Source: Syncephalastrum monosporum B8922 (lineage: Eukaryota > Mucoromycota > Mucoromycetes > Mucorales > Syncephalastraceae). From it: a DNA stretch of 64,000 nt. Positions 34,552 through 46,753 of the stretch are shown here, piece after piece. The notes beneath the pieces were generated by a model. That model ran no database searches, was not told the DNA's origin, and saw only the letters and a program-made list of their open reading frames with translations. The stretch spans positions 1-64,000 of the forward strand of contig JNEN01001231.1 of NCBI GenBank assembly GCA_000697355.1, given 5' to 3'. The position numbers and the translations under genes were made by a program. Positions within the stretch are counted from its first letter, which is position 1; every line of letters begins with the position of its first letter.

Positions 34552-36331
34552 TCTAGGAGCGGTCCCTGTATTTATATTTGTTGTATCATACAGTACTTTA
34601 TATTTAGCAACGTGTTGCTGGCTGCTGGTTGCGTTTCTGCCATAATATACATTTACAGTCAGGTGATCAGTGAATCCAATGTGATGCGTCTATGGGGCCG
34701 TTTTTGCATTAGAGTTGCTTTCTCTACACTCATATAAGAAATAGGGGAAGGAAGATTATGTTTGATATCGTTGAATTTCGAGTCCTTGAACGAAAATTCT
34801 TTAGCTATTTATACCTGTATGTCAAATTAAAGCAATTGATTTGAGATAGTATGGACTTAAAAGTGGGTGGCAAGTGAGAATAGTTAGAAGGAAATGACAG
34901 AGTATAAAAGAAGTCAAATTAGTTCCAGACAGCATGACAAGTGGCATGACCACTCGTCAAGCTGTCATGCCGTCTGAGACTTGTCATACCGTTGGTAAAA
35001 GAAAAAAGAAAGAAAACACAGGGGGTAGGATGCTTGGTGTAGACCTCCAAGGCATGTTGGTACAGTAAGTTTGAAGCGGAAAAGTAGGGTCAAAAGGGGA
35101 AAAGAAGTGTCAAATAAAAGAAAAAGGTTCGCACCAGCAAAGTTTTGGTACGGAAAAGTCTACAATGAATATAAGTGCGAAAGCGAAAAAGGTTTAGAAA
35201 AGATAAGAACGTAAAAAGAGATACGAAACGGGAAAAAACTCGCAAGTTTATAAGGGTCAAAGATGGGAATGCAGTTTGACAGTGTCAACATGGAGTTGTG
35301 CAGACTTGCTCTTTTCGATGGTGTCTTTATGCAGGACCAACGGATACAGATACTAGACTTGTTCTTGAGGCTTGGAAATGGTCTTGTAGCAACTTGCAAG
35401 CAGATATGAGAGAAAATGAGTCTGTATATAAGAGATATAAGACTTTTTATCTAATAGTATTTGATAATGCAATGTCTGATCTGTTCAGGCTGGAAAACTA
35501 AAGCCTATTTATATGTTTTCTAAAGCTAAGACGGACACTCTTCTTTTTTTCCTGCGTTCTTTTTCCCATTGGCAGACGCGGTTTATGTAATCGCATGAAA
35601 GTCCATCAATGTGAGTCTGTCTCCCCCGTCTATCTCGAGCAATCATATCCTGTTGCAGGCTGTCTCATCTATTATGGTTTTCCAGCAAAGACACAGATAC
35701 CAAGACATACCTGAGGACGTGTTCTTGCATGTCACATTGAAGGAGGCGATGGCCTTCGGTTGAAACTGAAAAGATTAAAGCGCGCAGAATCGTCAGGTCA
35801 GCGCTGATACGCTGCTAACCGTAAAGGACAGCCTGAAGGTGACCACCATGTATTGAGACGTAGGCTAGACTTATGAAAGCAGAAACTATCATGAGACCCT
35901 GAGCACTTTATGGAGCTGGGTTGAAAATCTCTTTTCGACGATGTGGAACATGAAAAGAAAACGACGCGACTCTCCGCAGTAGAGGGATAAGTTGCGATGT
36001 CATTTGTCATGTATCGGTTTTTGTGCGGAGCTGTTTAACCCCACATCATATCACAGTACTTTGACTGACAGAAAAAATGACGCGGAAAAGTGGACTGGCA
36101 CTCGTATGAACAACAGCTCTGTACACCACCACGCTTTCTCTGCTTCACTGTATGTACATACATCCTTATGACCAAACAGAAATACAGTGTCGTAGTTTGT
36201 TGGAATTTATTTACCAGCACCAAATGGTTGCGTGCAGAGTATCGATTTTTTTAAATACAAATGAGGGGATGCAAGGGAAAGAGTAACATGCGAGTCTGGA
36301 AATGGAGTAATAGATACTAGAAGTAATAAAA
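34552..36331. other. 1.8 kb non-coding stretch with purine-rich strand and palindromes
   Basis: No supported gene. From about 34,850 to 35,260 the plus strand is strongly purine-rich (many GAAAAG and AAAAG units). A cluster of inverted repeats lies at 34,931-34,990, and a perfect palindrome TTGACAGTGTCAA at 35,276-35,288. The right part (35,800-36,330) is the 3' flank of the P5C dehydrogenase gene. Confidence 0.55.
34931..34990. repeat. Cluster of overlapping inverted repeats around TGACA/TGTCA
   Basis: Several exact inverted pairs overlap: GCATGACA (34,932) with TGTCATGC (34,963), GGCATGAC (34,943) with GTCATGCC (34,964), ATGACAAGT (34,934) with ACTTGTCAT (34,979), AGTGG (34,940) with CCACT (34,950), and GTCTGAGAC (34,972-34,980). 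Such density in 60 bp outside any gene suggests a folded element or clustered binding sites. Confidence 0.7.
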
Positions 36332-38214
36332 TTACTGGAGGTTGGAGGGGTAAGCAAAGTCCTCAATGGGGACGTAGTTCTCCTTGATGGAGCGGGTGGA
36401 GACAAAGCGCATGAGGAGCGAGAAGGAACCAGCCTTATCGTTGGTACCCGAGGCACGAGCACCACCGAAGGGCTGCTGGCCGACAACGGCACCGGTGGAC
36501 TTGTCGTTGATGTAGAAGTTACCGCTGTAGTTGCGGAGCATGTTGTTGGCATGGACGATGTTCTGGCGGCTGCGGGCAAAGACGGAGCCAGTCAGGGCGT
36601 ACTGGGTGGTCTTGCCAATGAGCTCGCAGGTCTGGTCAAACTCGGCGTCGTCATAGACGTAGATGGTCACGACAGGGCCGAAGATCTCCTCAACCATGGT
36701 CTTGGTAAGAGGGTTGGTGGTGAGCACGATGGTGGGCTGGACAAAGTAGCCGACCGAGTCGTCGTACTTGCCACCGGCGAGGATCTCGCACTCGGAGTCC
36801 GAGGCGGCAAAGTCAATGTACGACTTGATCTTGTCGAACGAGAACTTGTTGATGACAGGACCCATGAAGTGCTGGAACTCGTGGACGGGACCCTGGGTGA
36901 TCTTGGCGTGCTCGGCGACGATGGACTTCTTGAAGTCCTCGGCGAGGCTCTTGGGCACGTACACACGCGAGGTGGCAGAGCACTTCTGACCCTGGTACTC
37001 GAAAGCACCACGGATGGTCTGCAGAGCAGCGTGGTGGATGGTGGTGGCATCGTTGTCCTAATTAAAAAATATTCAAGGTCAGCCCCCTTGCTCTCCAGAC
37101 AGGTACCAAACTATGTCAACTTACAGGATGGATCATGTGGAAGTTCTTGCCACCAGTCTCACCAACAATACGGGGGTAGCTGACGTAGTTGTGGATGTTG
37201 TTACCAATCTGCTGCCACAGGTTGCGGAAGACGTGGGTGGAACCAGTGAAGTGGAGCGACGAGAAGTCGGGGCTGGAGAGCGCGACGCGCGAGACCTCCT
37301 GGGCATCACCGGGGATGAACTGGATGACACCAGCGGGGAGACCGGCCTCCTCGAGGAGCTGGTAGACGAGGTAGTTGGAGAGCACAGCCGAGGGCGAGGG
37401 CTTCCAGACAACGACGTTGCCCATCAGAGCGGGGGCACCAGGAAGGTTACCAGCAATAGCGGTGAAGTTGAAGGGCGTCACGGCGTAGACGAAACCCTCG
37501 AGACCACGGAACTCAACGCGGTTCCACACGCCCTTGGCGTTCTTGGGGGGCTGCTGCTGGTAGATCTCCTCGGCGTACTTGCAGTTGAAGCGGAGGAAAT
37601 CGCAGAGCTCGGCAGCAGCATCAATCTCAGCCTGCCAGATGTTCTTGCCCTGGCCGAGCATGGTAGCGGCCATCATCTTGTAGCGGTACTTGGACGAGAG
37701 GAGATCGGCCGCCTTGAGGAAGACAGCGACACGGTCGTTGAAGGGGATGGCCTCCCACTGGGCACGGGCAGCGACGGCACCGTCAATGGCCTTCTGGGTC
37801 AGAGCGGCATCGGCCTGGTGGAAGTTGGCCACCACGACCTTGTGCTCAGAGGGGTTGAACTGCTGAGCAACGTTGCCGGTGTAAATCTGGGAAGAAAAAA
37901 AAATTTACGCGTCAGCGACCCTTGTTCCTAAGCTTTCTTTTCCCACCCCCGCCCTATCACTTTGTCCGTGATAACTCACCTTCTCGCCGTTGATCACGAC
38001 AGGAATCTCAAGGGGACCCTGGGCGCGCATCTCCTCAATGGCAGCCTGGAGCTTCTGGCGCTCGACCGAGCCGGGAGCGTAGTTGTACTAGACACGAGAA
38101 AAGATAAGGTATAAGACGACATGTTCCTGTTACTGCTATACAAGGACATACCATAGGCTCATTGTCGATCTCGGGGAGCTTGAAGTGAGCGAGCGAAGGA
38201 GTAGCAGAGGCCAT
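36332..38214 (-). CDS. PUT2: Delta-1-pyrroline-5-carboxylate dehydrogenase
   Basis: Four exons. The protein oxidises P5C/glutamate semialdehyde to glutamate with NAD+, the second step of proline use in mitochondria. Evidence: the order and text of ALDH4 enzymes: YNYAPGSVERQKLQAAIEEM, FNPSEHKVVVANFHQADAAL, VYAVTPFNFTAIAGNLPGAP, VVVWKPSPSAVLSNYL, LHFTGSTHVFRNLWQQIG, RIVGETGGKNFHMIHP (general-base Glu), EYQGQKCSATSRVYVP (catalytic Cys), MVEEIFGPVVTIYVYDD, NFYINDKSTGAVVGQQPFGG and the C-terminal FVSTRSIKENYVP. Length is about 540 residues, normal. The N-terminus MASATPSLAHFKLPE is short and not an obvious presequence. A TATA box lies about 57 bp upstream. Confidence 0.97.
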
Positions 38215-38268
38215 GACGATAGATGAAAAAGAAAACAAGATGAGAACAAGATCCTGGCGGCTTCCGGT

Positions 38269-38276
38269 CTTTTATA
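38269..38276 (-). promoter_or_regulatory. TATA box of the P5C dehydrogenase gene
   Basis: On the minus strand TATAAAAG lies about 55-62 bases upstream of the P5C dehydrogenase ATG at 38,214, the same spacing as in the isocitrate lyase gene. Confidence 0.55.
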
Positions 38277-38716
38277 CCTTTATTTTATTTTTGCGGCCTT
38301 CTCGCTTTCAAATGCGAGACGAACCGTTTCCCGGCGGACTTTGGTTTGATCGGGAAACCTTGTTCGAGAGATCGTTTCTTTCTCGGCCGATTACGGGCGC
38401 GGCGTCTAAACAAAGTTACCGATCTGAAACTTTAGATTCCGGAAGCTCCACATTCGTGCGATGAGTTCTGCCGCAGTAAAGAACACAAAAAAATAGTGGG
38501 AAATGTGACACGGAACAAAAAGGAAATCAGCAGCCTTAATAGATTTACGACTTGTCGAACAGGACACAAACAATGTCCGCATGATGTGCACGCAACTCTG
38601 GCGAGGTCACAAAGAGGGGTAGAATATTTCCCAGGTCCGTACCTGCATGCGTGTGATTTTTTTTTTTTGGCTTTGTTTTCAGATGTGTGGAATGTGTCTT
38701 CATTGATATGCTTCTT
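38277..38716. other. Intergenic region P5C dehydrogenase to ATG9
   Basis: Upstream flank of P5C dehydrogenase and 3' flank of ATG9. A T10 run lies near 38,658-38,668. No gene is seen. Confidence 0.5.
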
Positions 38717-41507
38717 CTAAACGCGAGGGGCGTTGTTCAAGTCATAAAACTCGTTGAGTAAGCCGAGGACCCGCGGCACCTGCTGGGGTGCCTTGGGTGC
38801 CTGTCCTTCATCTTCTTCCTCCTCTTCCTCTTCGACCGGCGGCTGCCACGTCGTGCGCCGGACAACGAACGAGTCGCCGAGATTACTGCTTTCCACGGCG
38901 GGGACCCCATATTCGTTAAGCCGAACGGGCCCCACGTCCGTCCTTGCCCGTTTCTTCTGGCTTTGGAATTCCGACATGCGCGTCAGATACAGAGATCCTC
39001 CAGTATCGGTCGGCTCCCAGTCGGGGTAATTAGCCTGAAAATACGCAGTGGTACGCGTCGTCATTTAGCATTTGTCCTCCTTCCCTTATCGTGGCGCGAA
39101 TTTTTTTTTCTTTGTTTTTTTTTTCTACACTCACCTTGAAATTTAAGAAACTCTTCTCCATCTTGCCGTCCTTGCTGACCCAGTGCTCATCCTCATTGTG
39201 GGTCGGTGCGCCGTATTTGGCGTTTCCATGGCGCTCAAAATCAAACTGAGCAAAACTGCACACATAGCCCAAGCCGTCGACGTGGACCGTGAAATCCCGG
39301 AAGAAATCGACAATCTGCTCCGCGCAGTTGGGGAGAGACACCAAGAGCACAAAGGGCGTAAACACCACACTCAGAAGCTCTTGCACAAACAGGGAAATCT
39401 TGTAGTCGAATTGTTGGCAGAATTGTGCGCGAACCTATCATGTCCTGTCAAAACGAGAAATTTTCTCAAAGGGCGCTAAATCTCTCTTTTTTTGAATTGT
39501 GCGTCTGTGCTACTTGCCTCATCGGTGTGGAGCTTGCCATGCCATTCGTCCGGAAAATAGTGCGTGTGTTCAACGACCTCGCGTAGTAGCGTCTCTGGTT
39601 CAAAGACTAGATGCTCGTCCGGGATCATGCCTCGGGTCACGGCAAAGGTGGTACCAAAAAGGCCCAAATAGAACAGGACCGTGCCGTTTGCCGAGATCTC
39701 AAAGTTGAGGAGCGCCTCCGAGTCGAACAGGGTGAGGATCGCCAGTACGCCTGCAAACGATCCTGATACGAATGCCACGAACCTGGATGATAAAAACAAC
39801 GCTTCCGTTAGGCTTATCGTTCCCATGACAAGGATCTTTCATTGATCTTTCTAATCTATCTGACTTGCCTTGCAATCAGCGCGGTTTTCTCCTTTGGGAA
39901 CTGGTCCAAGTATCGGTTGGCGGGCGCGTACGAGTTGCTCAGCCGACTCCGGAAGAAGTGGGGCAGTTCGTTGTACTCGCGAAATTTCCATCTTGAAAAC
40001 GGCGAGAAAGTGCGTGATCCGATCTCGCTCGGGTTCTTGTGGTATTCCTATCATGCAAGGTGCGGAGCGATAAGATTGTAGGAACAATACTCAATTTTTT
40101 TTTCTGCAAAATCGTACCTCGAAATAGCGGAAAAAGAAAAACATGACAAGATAGACGAGGATGAAAGGCGAAAGGATGCAGTTGAGAAGTCCCATAAAGA
40201 TGAACCGCCGACGTAGCCTGGTCTGTATGTTAGACTCCACTACTATATCCTTGAAGGATAATGAATGTATCGTTATAACGTTACCCTGCAACCAGAAGCG
40301 GGCGGTTCTTCTCACGCAGGAAACGCTTTCGTAATTGGCCGCGCTCGTTGAATACATAGCTCAGCACGCAGTAGGACAGGTTCCACTCGAGGTCACGTGT
40401 AAAGACATGTTTGTTGCGGAGGTAAGGGAGGGGAATGGTGATGTCGAGGATGTCCTTGTTGAAGAGGGCAATAAGGTAGTTTTCCTGGCGCATGATGCGA
40501 CTCGTCACGTCGTGCTCGTTCAGCCGCAGCGGGGAGGACTGCGCCGTATTTGGGTTGGTTTCACGGATCGCCATGATCCGCTCAAGCACGGTTTGCCACG
40601 ATACAGTTTGGATATCTTGCTGCGGATCCCTTTAGTGATATTCCAACGAAAACACACGAAACTTACGTCTGGTATATTCAAGAGATAATGGAAAAAGCTG
40701 TACATCTCCTTGAGAGAGGGATAATCCAGACAGAAACGGATGGCCTCGGCCGCCCACCACGTGACGAAGATAATGAGAAAGAGGGTCGTGGTGCCTGATA
40801 AGCTAGACAAGGAGTAAGCAAGTGAATGCAACAGCGTCGGGTGAAAGCGATACGTACTGCGCTATGCATTGAGGCTCGACGACTTCTGATAGTTTATGTG
40901 AGTGGGGAATATCGGCGTAATGGACGCACCCGATCAAAAATGTAGAGAAGCCAATGACAAAGGCGAGTGTCCTGTCTCATGTAAGTTCAGTGTTCTCCAA
41001 TGCTATGCTGACTTACAGGAGGTTCAAGAGGCGAGAGAGGAGGATGCAGTACATGCCCTTGCCCTGGTAGTAGGCATACACTTGTTTCAAAAACGTATCG
41101 AGGTTGCCGACGTTCACCCACCGCCAGAGCGCTTTATCATATTCTGATACATGATGGCTCGTTTCCTCCTCACGATGCCGTGGCAATGTCGGTGCTTGTG
41201 GGTGTATTTGGGAGGACAGGGGAGGAGAATGCGGGACTTGGTGTGAATGCTGTGAATACTGCGGCGGCTGTTGTTCTACCATGAGGGATGCGGGTGCTTC
41301 TAAATCGTCGTCGTCGTCATTGTCGTCGTTATCAGAGAGATACTTGTCATTAGTAGAGAGAGGACGGTAATTGTTCCGAGGCGAGAAGAATGATCGCTTT
41401 GGATTGGAAGGCCCCGCTTCTTCTTCCCGTTGAAGGTCAAGGGTATACTCGTCGTCTGAATGGTACTGCGTGTCATGGCTGAGTAGCCTCGAAGAAGGGC
41501 TCGACAT
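38717..41507 (-). CDS. ATG9: Autophagy-related protein 9 (lipid scramblase)
   Basis: An intron-rich gene of roughly 770-800 residues. The N-terminal 140 residues are disordered and Ser/Gln/Pro-rich (MSSPSSRLLSHDTQYHSDDE). The core has the Atg9 order: ALWRWVNVGNLDTFLKQVYA, YYQGKGMYCILLSRLLNL, TTLFLIIFVTWWAAEAIRF, ITIPLPYLRNKHVFTRDLEW, NLSYCVLSYVFNERGQLRKR, RRRFIFMGLLNCILSPFILV, EYNELPHFFRSRLSNSYAPA, YLDQFPKEKTALIARFVAFV, ALLNFEISANGTVLFYLG, HTHYFPDEWHGKLHTDEV and YKISLFVQELLSVVFTPFVL. Several membrane helices are evident. The C-terminal tail is acidic with an E8-type run. Atg9 sits on vesicles and the growing phagophore and scrambles lipids. It is divergent from trehalose phosphorylase with 305 bp between starts. 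Confidence 0.95.
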
Positions 41508-41812
41508 TTGAAAAATAGATAGACAGCCAAGATATGCCTGAGAAATGTAAAATAGAAATAATGAAAAGGGGTCAAACAATAACGAAGAACAAGGATATAA
41601 AGGCACAAACGGGATCCGCGTGGTTTGGTCGGTTGGGTATACGCATGATGGCATGCGGAGTTTCGTTCTCCCTCCACCTCCGCGCATTGTGCTTTTCTTT
41701 TTTACCCTGTAGTTATGTTGTCATATTATTGACGTCAACTCGATGTATCCTTCCATGTATTATTATATATAAACCACCCCACTAACATGCTCAATTTTAT
41801 TTCACGTTTGTC

Positions 41813-44306
41813 ATGCCCCATCCTCAGATAGTCTACCTCGGTCTTGACCTCGACACAACCCAAGACCCAACCAAATATGCCATATCCGTCCACGACGGCA
41901 CCATCACCACCCATTTCGATATCAACACCCTCAGTCCCCAAACCAAGAAAGATCCCCGCGAGGCATACAATGCCTTTCAGAAAGTCGTGATCGATTACGT
42001 ACGCGATAACAACTACAAGGTGCATATCGTAGCATGCCCGGATACGTCCCGTTCAGAGGCGCATGACATGGTCACCTATTTCTGGCAGGAGCTCGATGCC
42101 CTCCCTGTCTTTGCCCACGTGAGAGGTTCGTCCGTCGATGAATGTGCTAGTGCGGCGATTCGTAAAGCAGTTGTACGGTAAGGAGAGGAAAAAAGAAACT
42201 GAATGGCTTTTTGTCTTGGTTCCTCAAACTTCTTTTTCCTTTTTTTTTTTTGCCCCTAGACTTTCCCCCCATTACCCGGGTAACCTCCCGCGCATCTGTG
42301 TTGGCGATCGACACGAGGTGAGCCTCTCATACATACCATGATGTAGAACTTCTTTGTTTTTTCTGACAAAAGTATCTTGTCGAGCTTAGGTCGAAGGTAA
42401 ACATCTCTTTTCAGATGCGGCGTCTGTGCATTTTGTGTAACTCTTGTTCTGTAGTCGATTTTAATTATCGCATTTGCATGAATGACCTCGCCGATTATCG
42501 CAACTCGGTCTGCGAGCGGACTTGGCGAACATTCACGCACTATGTCAACAAATACAAGTCGAAAAATCTGTGTGCTTCCTATTTTAGCTCGACGCCTCAA
42601 GGAGGTGGAGGTAAGGAACAATGAATGGATACGAGACGACAGGAGCAGTTGCTGAACAGCGCATTATCCCATGGAAACCAACAATTATAATAGTGGCTCT
42701 GATGCGACATGCGTTGCTACGTTTCCTTCATCTGAGCGGGGCTGAGGGACACTGTAAGTACTCGTAGATATATCCGTGCATCGCTTTCAGTCACTCATAT
42801 AGTGTACTTTAGGGTACGTGGCCAAACCAAGACCCGAGATTTTTGATATCACAAAGCGCAAATTCCACAATGTGCTGCAAGGCATCGCTCCGCCGGACGA
42901 ACGTCTCACAGAAGAAGACAAAGAAATGTATATCAACTGGTCTCGCGATAATGCAGAGAGCTATTGGCTCGGTGACAAGGGACCCATCAAGAATTCGGAT
43001 GTGCTTATCATTGACGACCCTCAGCGTAAGTCTTGAGAGTCGGACCTGCGAAAAATGTGTATGTTTGCGTCTCATCTCGATAACCCAGTGGCCGGCATCA
43101 TCCCCCATATCCGTGAGCATGCACCCAAGACACCTATCGTGTTTCGCTCTCACATTGAGATGCGTGCGGATCTCATCCGCGACGACCCGGATGGTCCTCA
43201 GGCGCAAACCTGGAAGTAAGTTGACTCGAGTGTAAACTCGGATGACGGGTCTGAGACGTCAAAATTTTAGTTTCTTGTGGCAGTTTATCAAACAATGTGA
43301 CGTCTTCGTCGCGCATCCAGTGGATAACTTTATTCCTGACTGTGTGCCACGCGAGCGCGTGGTGCTGATCCCCGCCTGCACCGATCCGCTCGATGGACTC
43401 AACAAGCCGTTGAATGACCGCAGCCGGGCCTATTACCGGAAGGTATGGAATCGCATTTGCGAGGATCAGGGGATCAATCCCGTCGACTGGGAGCGGCCTT
43501 ACATTGTTCAAGTCGCGCGTTTTGACCCATCCAAAGGTAACAATATGATCAAGGAATGGTGGGTTTATCTATAACACGCTACTTTTTCGTTGTGCTTAGG
43601 TGTCCCGGATTGCATCGAAGCGTATCGGCGACTCCGCGAGAAACTGGGCGACCATCCCGATGGCCCTGTACCCCAACTGGTGATCTGTAAGTGACAGCTT
43701 ACACAAAAACAAAAACACAAACAAAAAAAGAGGGGAACGGCCTTTGTTTCTCAAGCTTTTCCTTTTGTAGGCGGACATGGATCCATTGATGACCCAGACG
43801 GCAAAATCGTATATGACGAGGCACACAAACAGTTGAAGCAGCTCAAGGAAAATATTGCCAGGGACATTTGTGTTGCGCGCCTGCCTCCCTCCGACCAGCT
43901 CGTCAACATGATTTTGGCAGGTGCCGAGATCGCTCTGCAGCTCTCGCACCGCGAAGGCTTCGAGGTCAAGGTCACCGAGGCCCTCCACAAAGGCTGTCCT
44001 GTCATCGCGTATAAAGCTGGCGGCATCCCGCTCCAGATCCGAGACGGCAAGAACGGCTATCTCGTTCCGGTGGGAGAGATTGATACCGTGGTCGACCACC
44101 TCTATGATCTGTTGACTGATTCAGCACGCGAAAAGATGAGCGAGGCTGGCCAGAACGGCGTGCCTGAAGACCACTTTACCGTGTCCAACACAATTAACTG
44201 GCTATATCTGATTACTGAACTCGCAGAAGGACGTTCTGTGGGAGGGGGTGTCCTCGTACGCTCACTTTGGCACGACAAAGAACAACAACAACAACAACAA
44301 CAATAG
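41813..44306 (+). CDS. Trehalose phosphorylase (GT4, retaining, fungal type)
   Basis: About nine exons, roughly 630 residues. The enzyme reversibly converts trehalose and phosphate to glucose 1-phosphate and glucose in the cytosol. Evidence: the family-specific STPQGGGVALMRHALLRFLH (joined across an intron), WYVAKPRPEIFDITKRKFHN, VLIIDDPQ|LAGIIPHIREHA, PIVFRSHIEMRADLI, DVFVAHPVDNFIP, PYIVQVARFDPSKG, and the GT4 nucleotide/phosphate site EGFEVKVTEALHKGCPVI (E-x7-E) with KAGGIPLQIRDGKNGYLV. This is the Ccg-9/Pleurotus-type enzyme, not a trehalase. The C-terminus ends in a run of seven Gln coded by CAA repeats, atypical for the family and probably dispensable. Confidence 0.92.
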
Positions 44307-44411
44307 CAACAATGGCAACAGCAACAGCCCCCGATCGTTCGTGGGACATAGATATACGCTGTATCCAATAGAGGATTTCTTTTTCTTTTTTGTAAGTATT
44401 CCAGATCTTTT

Positions 44412-46112
44412 TTAGGATTTTCTTTTTTCTTGCGGTGATGATGACTGCGATTTGCTCCCAGAGGATGAGGTGGCAAAAGGCAGAAAGGACGTTGAGGATG
44501 CATTGGAAGCTTGTTGTGCGAGCGAACGAAGCAGGGTCGGCTGGGTTCGCCCGCTGTACTCGGATGAGCATGTTGACAAGTTTGGGGCGGGGTAGCTGCG
44601 ATTGTTGCTGTTGTGATCATTTTGCGGTGGCTGCTGTTGATCACTGGCGCGACGCTTCTTGGCGCTCTCCTTGAGCTTCTCCCACCGTTCGCGGTACTTG
44701 TTCATCAGTGCCTGTTGTTTTTCGTTTTGGATCCGTAGCTGTCTGTTCTCCTCTTCCAATTCCTTGATGCGTGCTAGAGACAGGAAAGTGGCAGTGCTAG
44801 GGTGTGAATGCGTAACTTAAAAGTCGAGGCATGTCCACTTACCAAGCTCGTAGGAGGGATTAGCAGAAGGGCGGAGGTAACTGCTGTGATGAGGGCCCAT
44901 CAGGGCGGCTGAGGAAGAGGCGCGCATGGTATGGTCGTGGCCTTGCATGATGCGTTTGGCTTGTTTCTGGACATCATTTCGAAATTGTATGATGCTGCTC
45001 TTGAGCATGTTGCTTTCCTCAGCCGCCTAGACCCAAGAGTGAGCATGGTTACAAGCATGAGGTGTATATATGCGAGTGTGTACCTTTTCAAGGCTTCGGA
45101 TGCGATTTGTCAGCTGCTCCACCTGCTTTTTCAAGATTTCATTTTCGGTCGCGTGGTTCCGTGCCCTGTTTATAAATTCGTACGTAGGCCTTCAATCACC
45201 TAAGACAAAAATCTTACTTGGTCAAGAGTGTGGATTGATCCCCCTCGGTCGTGTCGAACTGGACAAAGCAATACGAGTTGAGCATTCCCGTGCTGGTTCC
45301 GTCGTCGTCGCCGTCTTTATGGGCTGTTGGGTCGTCATGCTCGTTGAGCGGCGCAGATGCAAAAGCGACGGGATTGGATAATTTATCGACCAGCTGCTCG
45401 ACAACCTGCCAGAATTTGTTGAATGGATCGGCTTCGTCGTCGTATTCATCATCATCCTGTTTTTTTTTTTTTTTTTGGGGGGGGGGGAGGAATGGGGGAA
45501 GGTTCCCAAGTTAGACACCCTCAAGCACTCTTGTATTCTAGTAGCCTAGTTCTCTATTTACCCTTCCATCGTCGGGCAAGACAGCATACGAACCACCGAT
45601 GGCAGGCGATTGTGTGCCAGCATAATGGTAGCGTCTGGAAGTTCTGGACTCTGTCAGGGCATGGCGAAGGCCTTCCATGTCGTCGAGAGGCTCAGCGGGT
45701 GGGTGCGTTTCCCGATAAATTCTGCGACCCAAGTCTTTGGCTTTGCGCTGGTGATCCAGCGTGAGGAGCTTCAGCGTCTTGCAAGTCTACAAGCATAAAA
45801 GATAGAAAGCAATAAAAAGACAGTTGAGTTGTAGAAAGCAGAGAAAGAAGCAATGCGCACAATGGGATCCTGGGTATATTCAATCGCTTTCTCAAACTGC
45901 TCTGTTGAAACATGAGGTCGTGTTGCTTTCGCTTGTACTTTTCTAATTGCTTACCGGCTGCTTTGGCATGGGCTTCGGCAGCTTCCTGCCATTCTTCTCT
46001 GTCTTCGTAATCCTCGGCGGCATTCGCATAGGCATGGCCCTATTCTCTTGTTAAATTGTTGTCATGAATCCAAATGAAACCTTACGGCGTTGACGGGTGT
46101 GTCGGGCGTCAT
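44412..46112 (-). CDS. Atg38/NRBF2-like protein (MIT domain plus coiled coil)
   Basis: Exons join to a protein beginning MTPDTPVNAGHAYANAAEDY, then EDREEWQEAAEAHAKAAEQF, EKAIEYTQDPITCKTLKLL and DHQRKAKDLGRRI, a three-helix MIT-type bundle. An acidic linker (DDDEYDDEADPFNKFWQVVE, then QLVDKLSN) and a coiled coil follow (ENEILKKQVEQLTNRIRSLE, KAAEESNMLKSSIIQF; RIKELEEENRQLRIQNEKQQ). The tail is Ser/Gln-rich. The layout is that of NRBF2 and yeast Atg38, the regulatory subunit of the autophagy PI3-kinase complex I (Vps34-Vps15-Atg6-Atg14). The homology is by architecture and MIT text rather than strong motifs, so another MIT/coiled-coil protein remains possible. One intron ends in C11-A17-CAG. 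Confidence 0.68.
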
Positions 46113-46753
46113 GGTGTGGAGAGGGGGGCTGGAGAGTAGAGGAAAGGGCCCTTTTCGGGTGTGCAAAAAGTGCGGAACAAGAATGGTCTCAAAAAAATCA
46201 TGCCGCCCAATGTATGACCCCCTCACTTCGCCAAAGAAAGGCGTGAAACCCGACCCAGATTTTGGTGCAAAAAGGCATGACAGTTGACAAGTTCCCTCTC
46301 AAAGAAAGAGTGGCTGGGGGGCGGCCTACCTCCCCCGGGCTATGTGCAACATCACCCCTGCTTCCTTTACTCGCCTATCTTGTTATTCCTTCCTTCGATC
46401 TTTGCCTGCATGACGATTCTACGATAAAGCTTACCGTTACTAGCCTCGATGTTTGTACCCAAGTAACCTAGAGTATCCGTAGAGACGATGACCCTAACGT
46501 GATACAAAACTACAACACATCGCAATGAAAAGTGTTTCACCAACAATGAAACGGCGTGATATCTAGCGTTTCACAGAGGAGGGCAATGAATAACTTATTT
46601 TTGCGGATGGAAAAGAAGCATGAAAGTGTAATATAATGGTGAATATATGCTGTAATTACAAGAGTAGGATCATGTGTATATGTACACAAAAAATGAAAGG
46701 AAAATAAGAGCGTGCTAAATATGCGTGTGTGTGGGTGTGTGGGTTGGGTGTGA
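46113..46753. other. Intergenic region between the Atg38-like and Usp1-like genes
   Basis: Upstream flank of the Atg38-like gene and the 3' flank of the Usp1-like gene. GT-rich text occurs at 46,722-46,750. No gene is seen. Confidence 0.5.

Noticed and set aside
37113..37931. Plus-strand frame of 272 codons
   Set aside because: Antisense shadow of P5C dehydrogenase; Val/Glu/Leu-rich text typical of reversed GC-rich genes.
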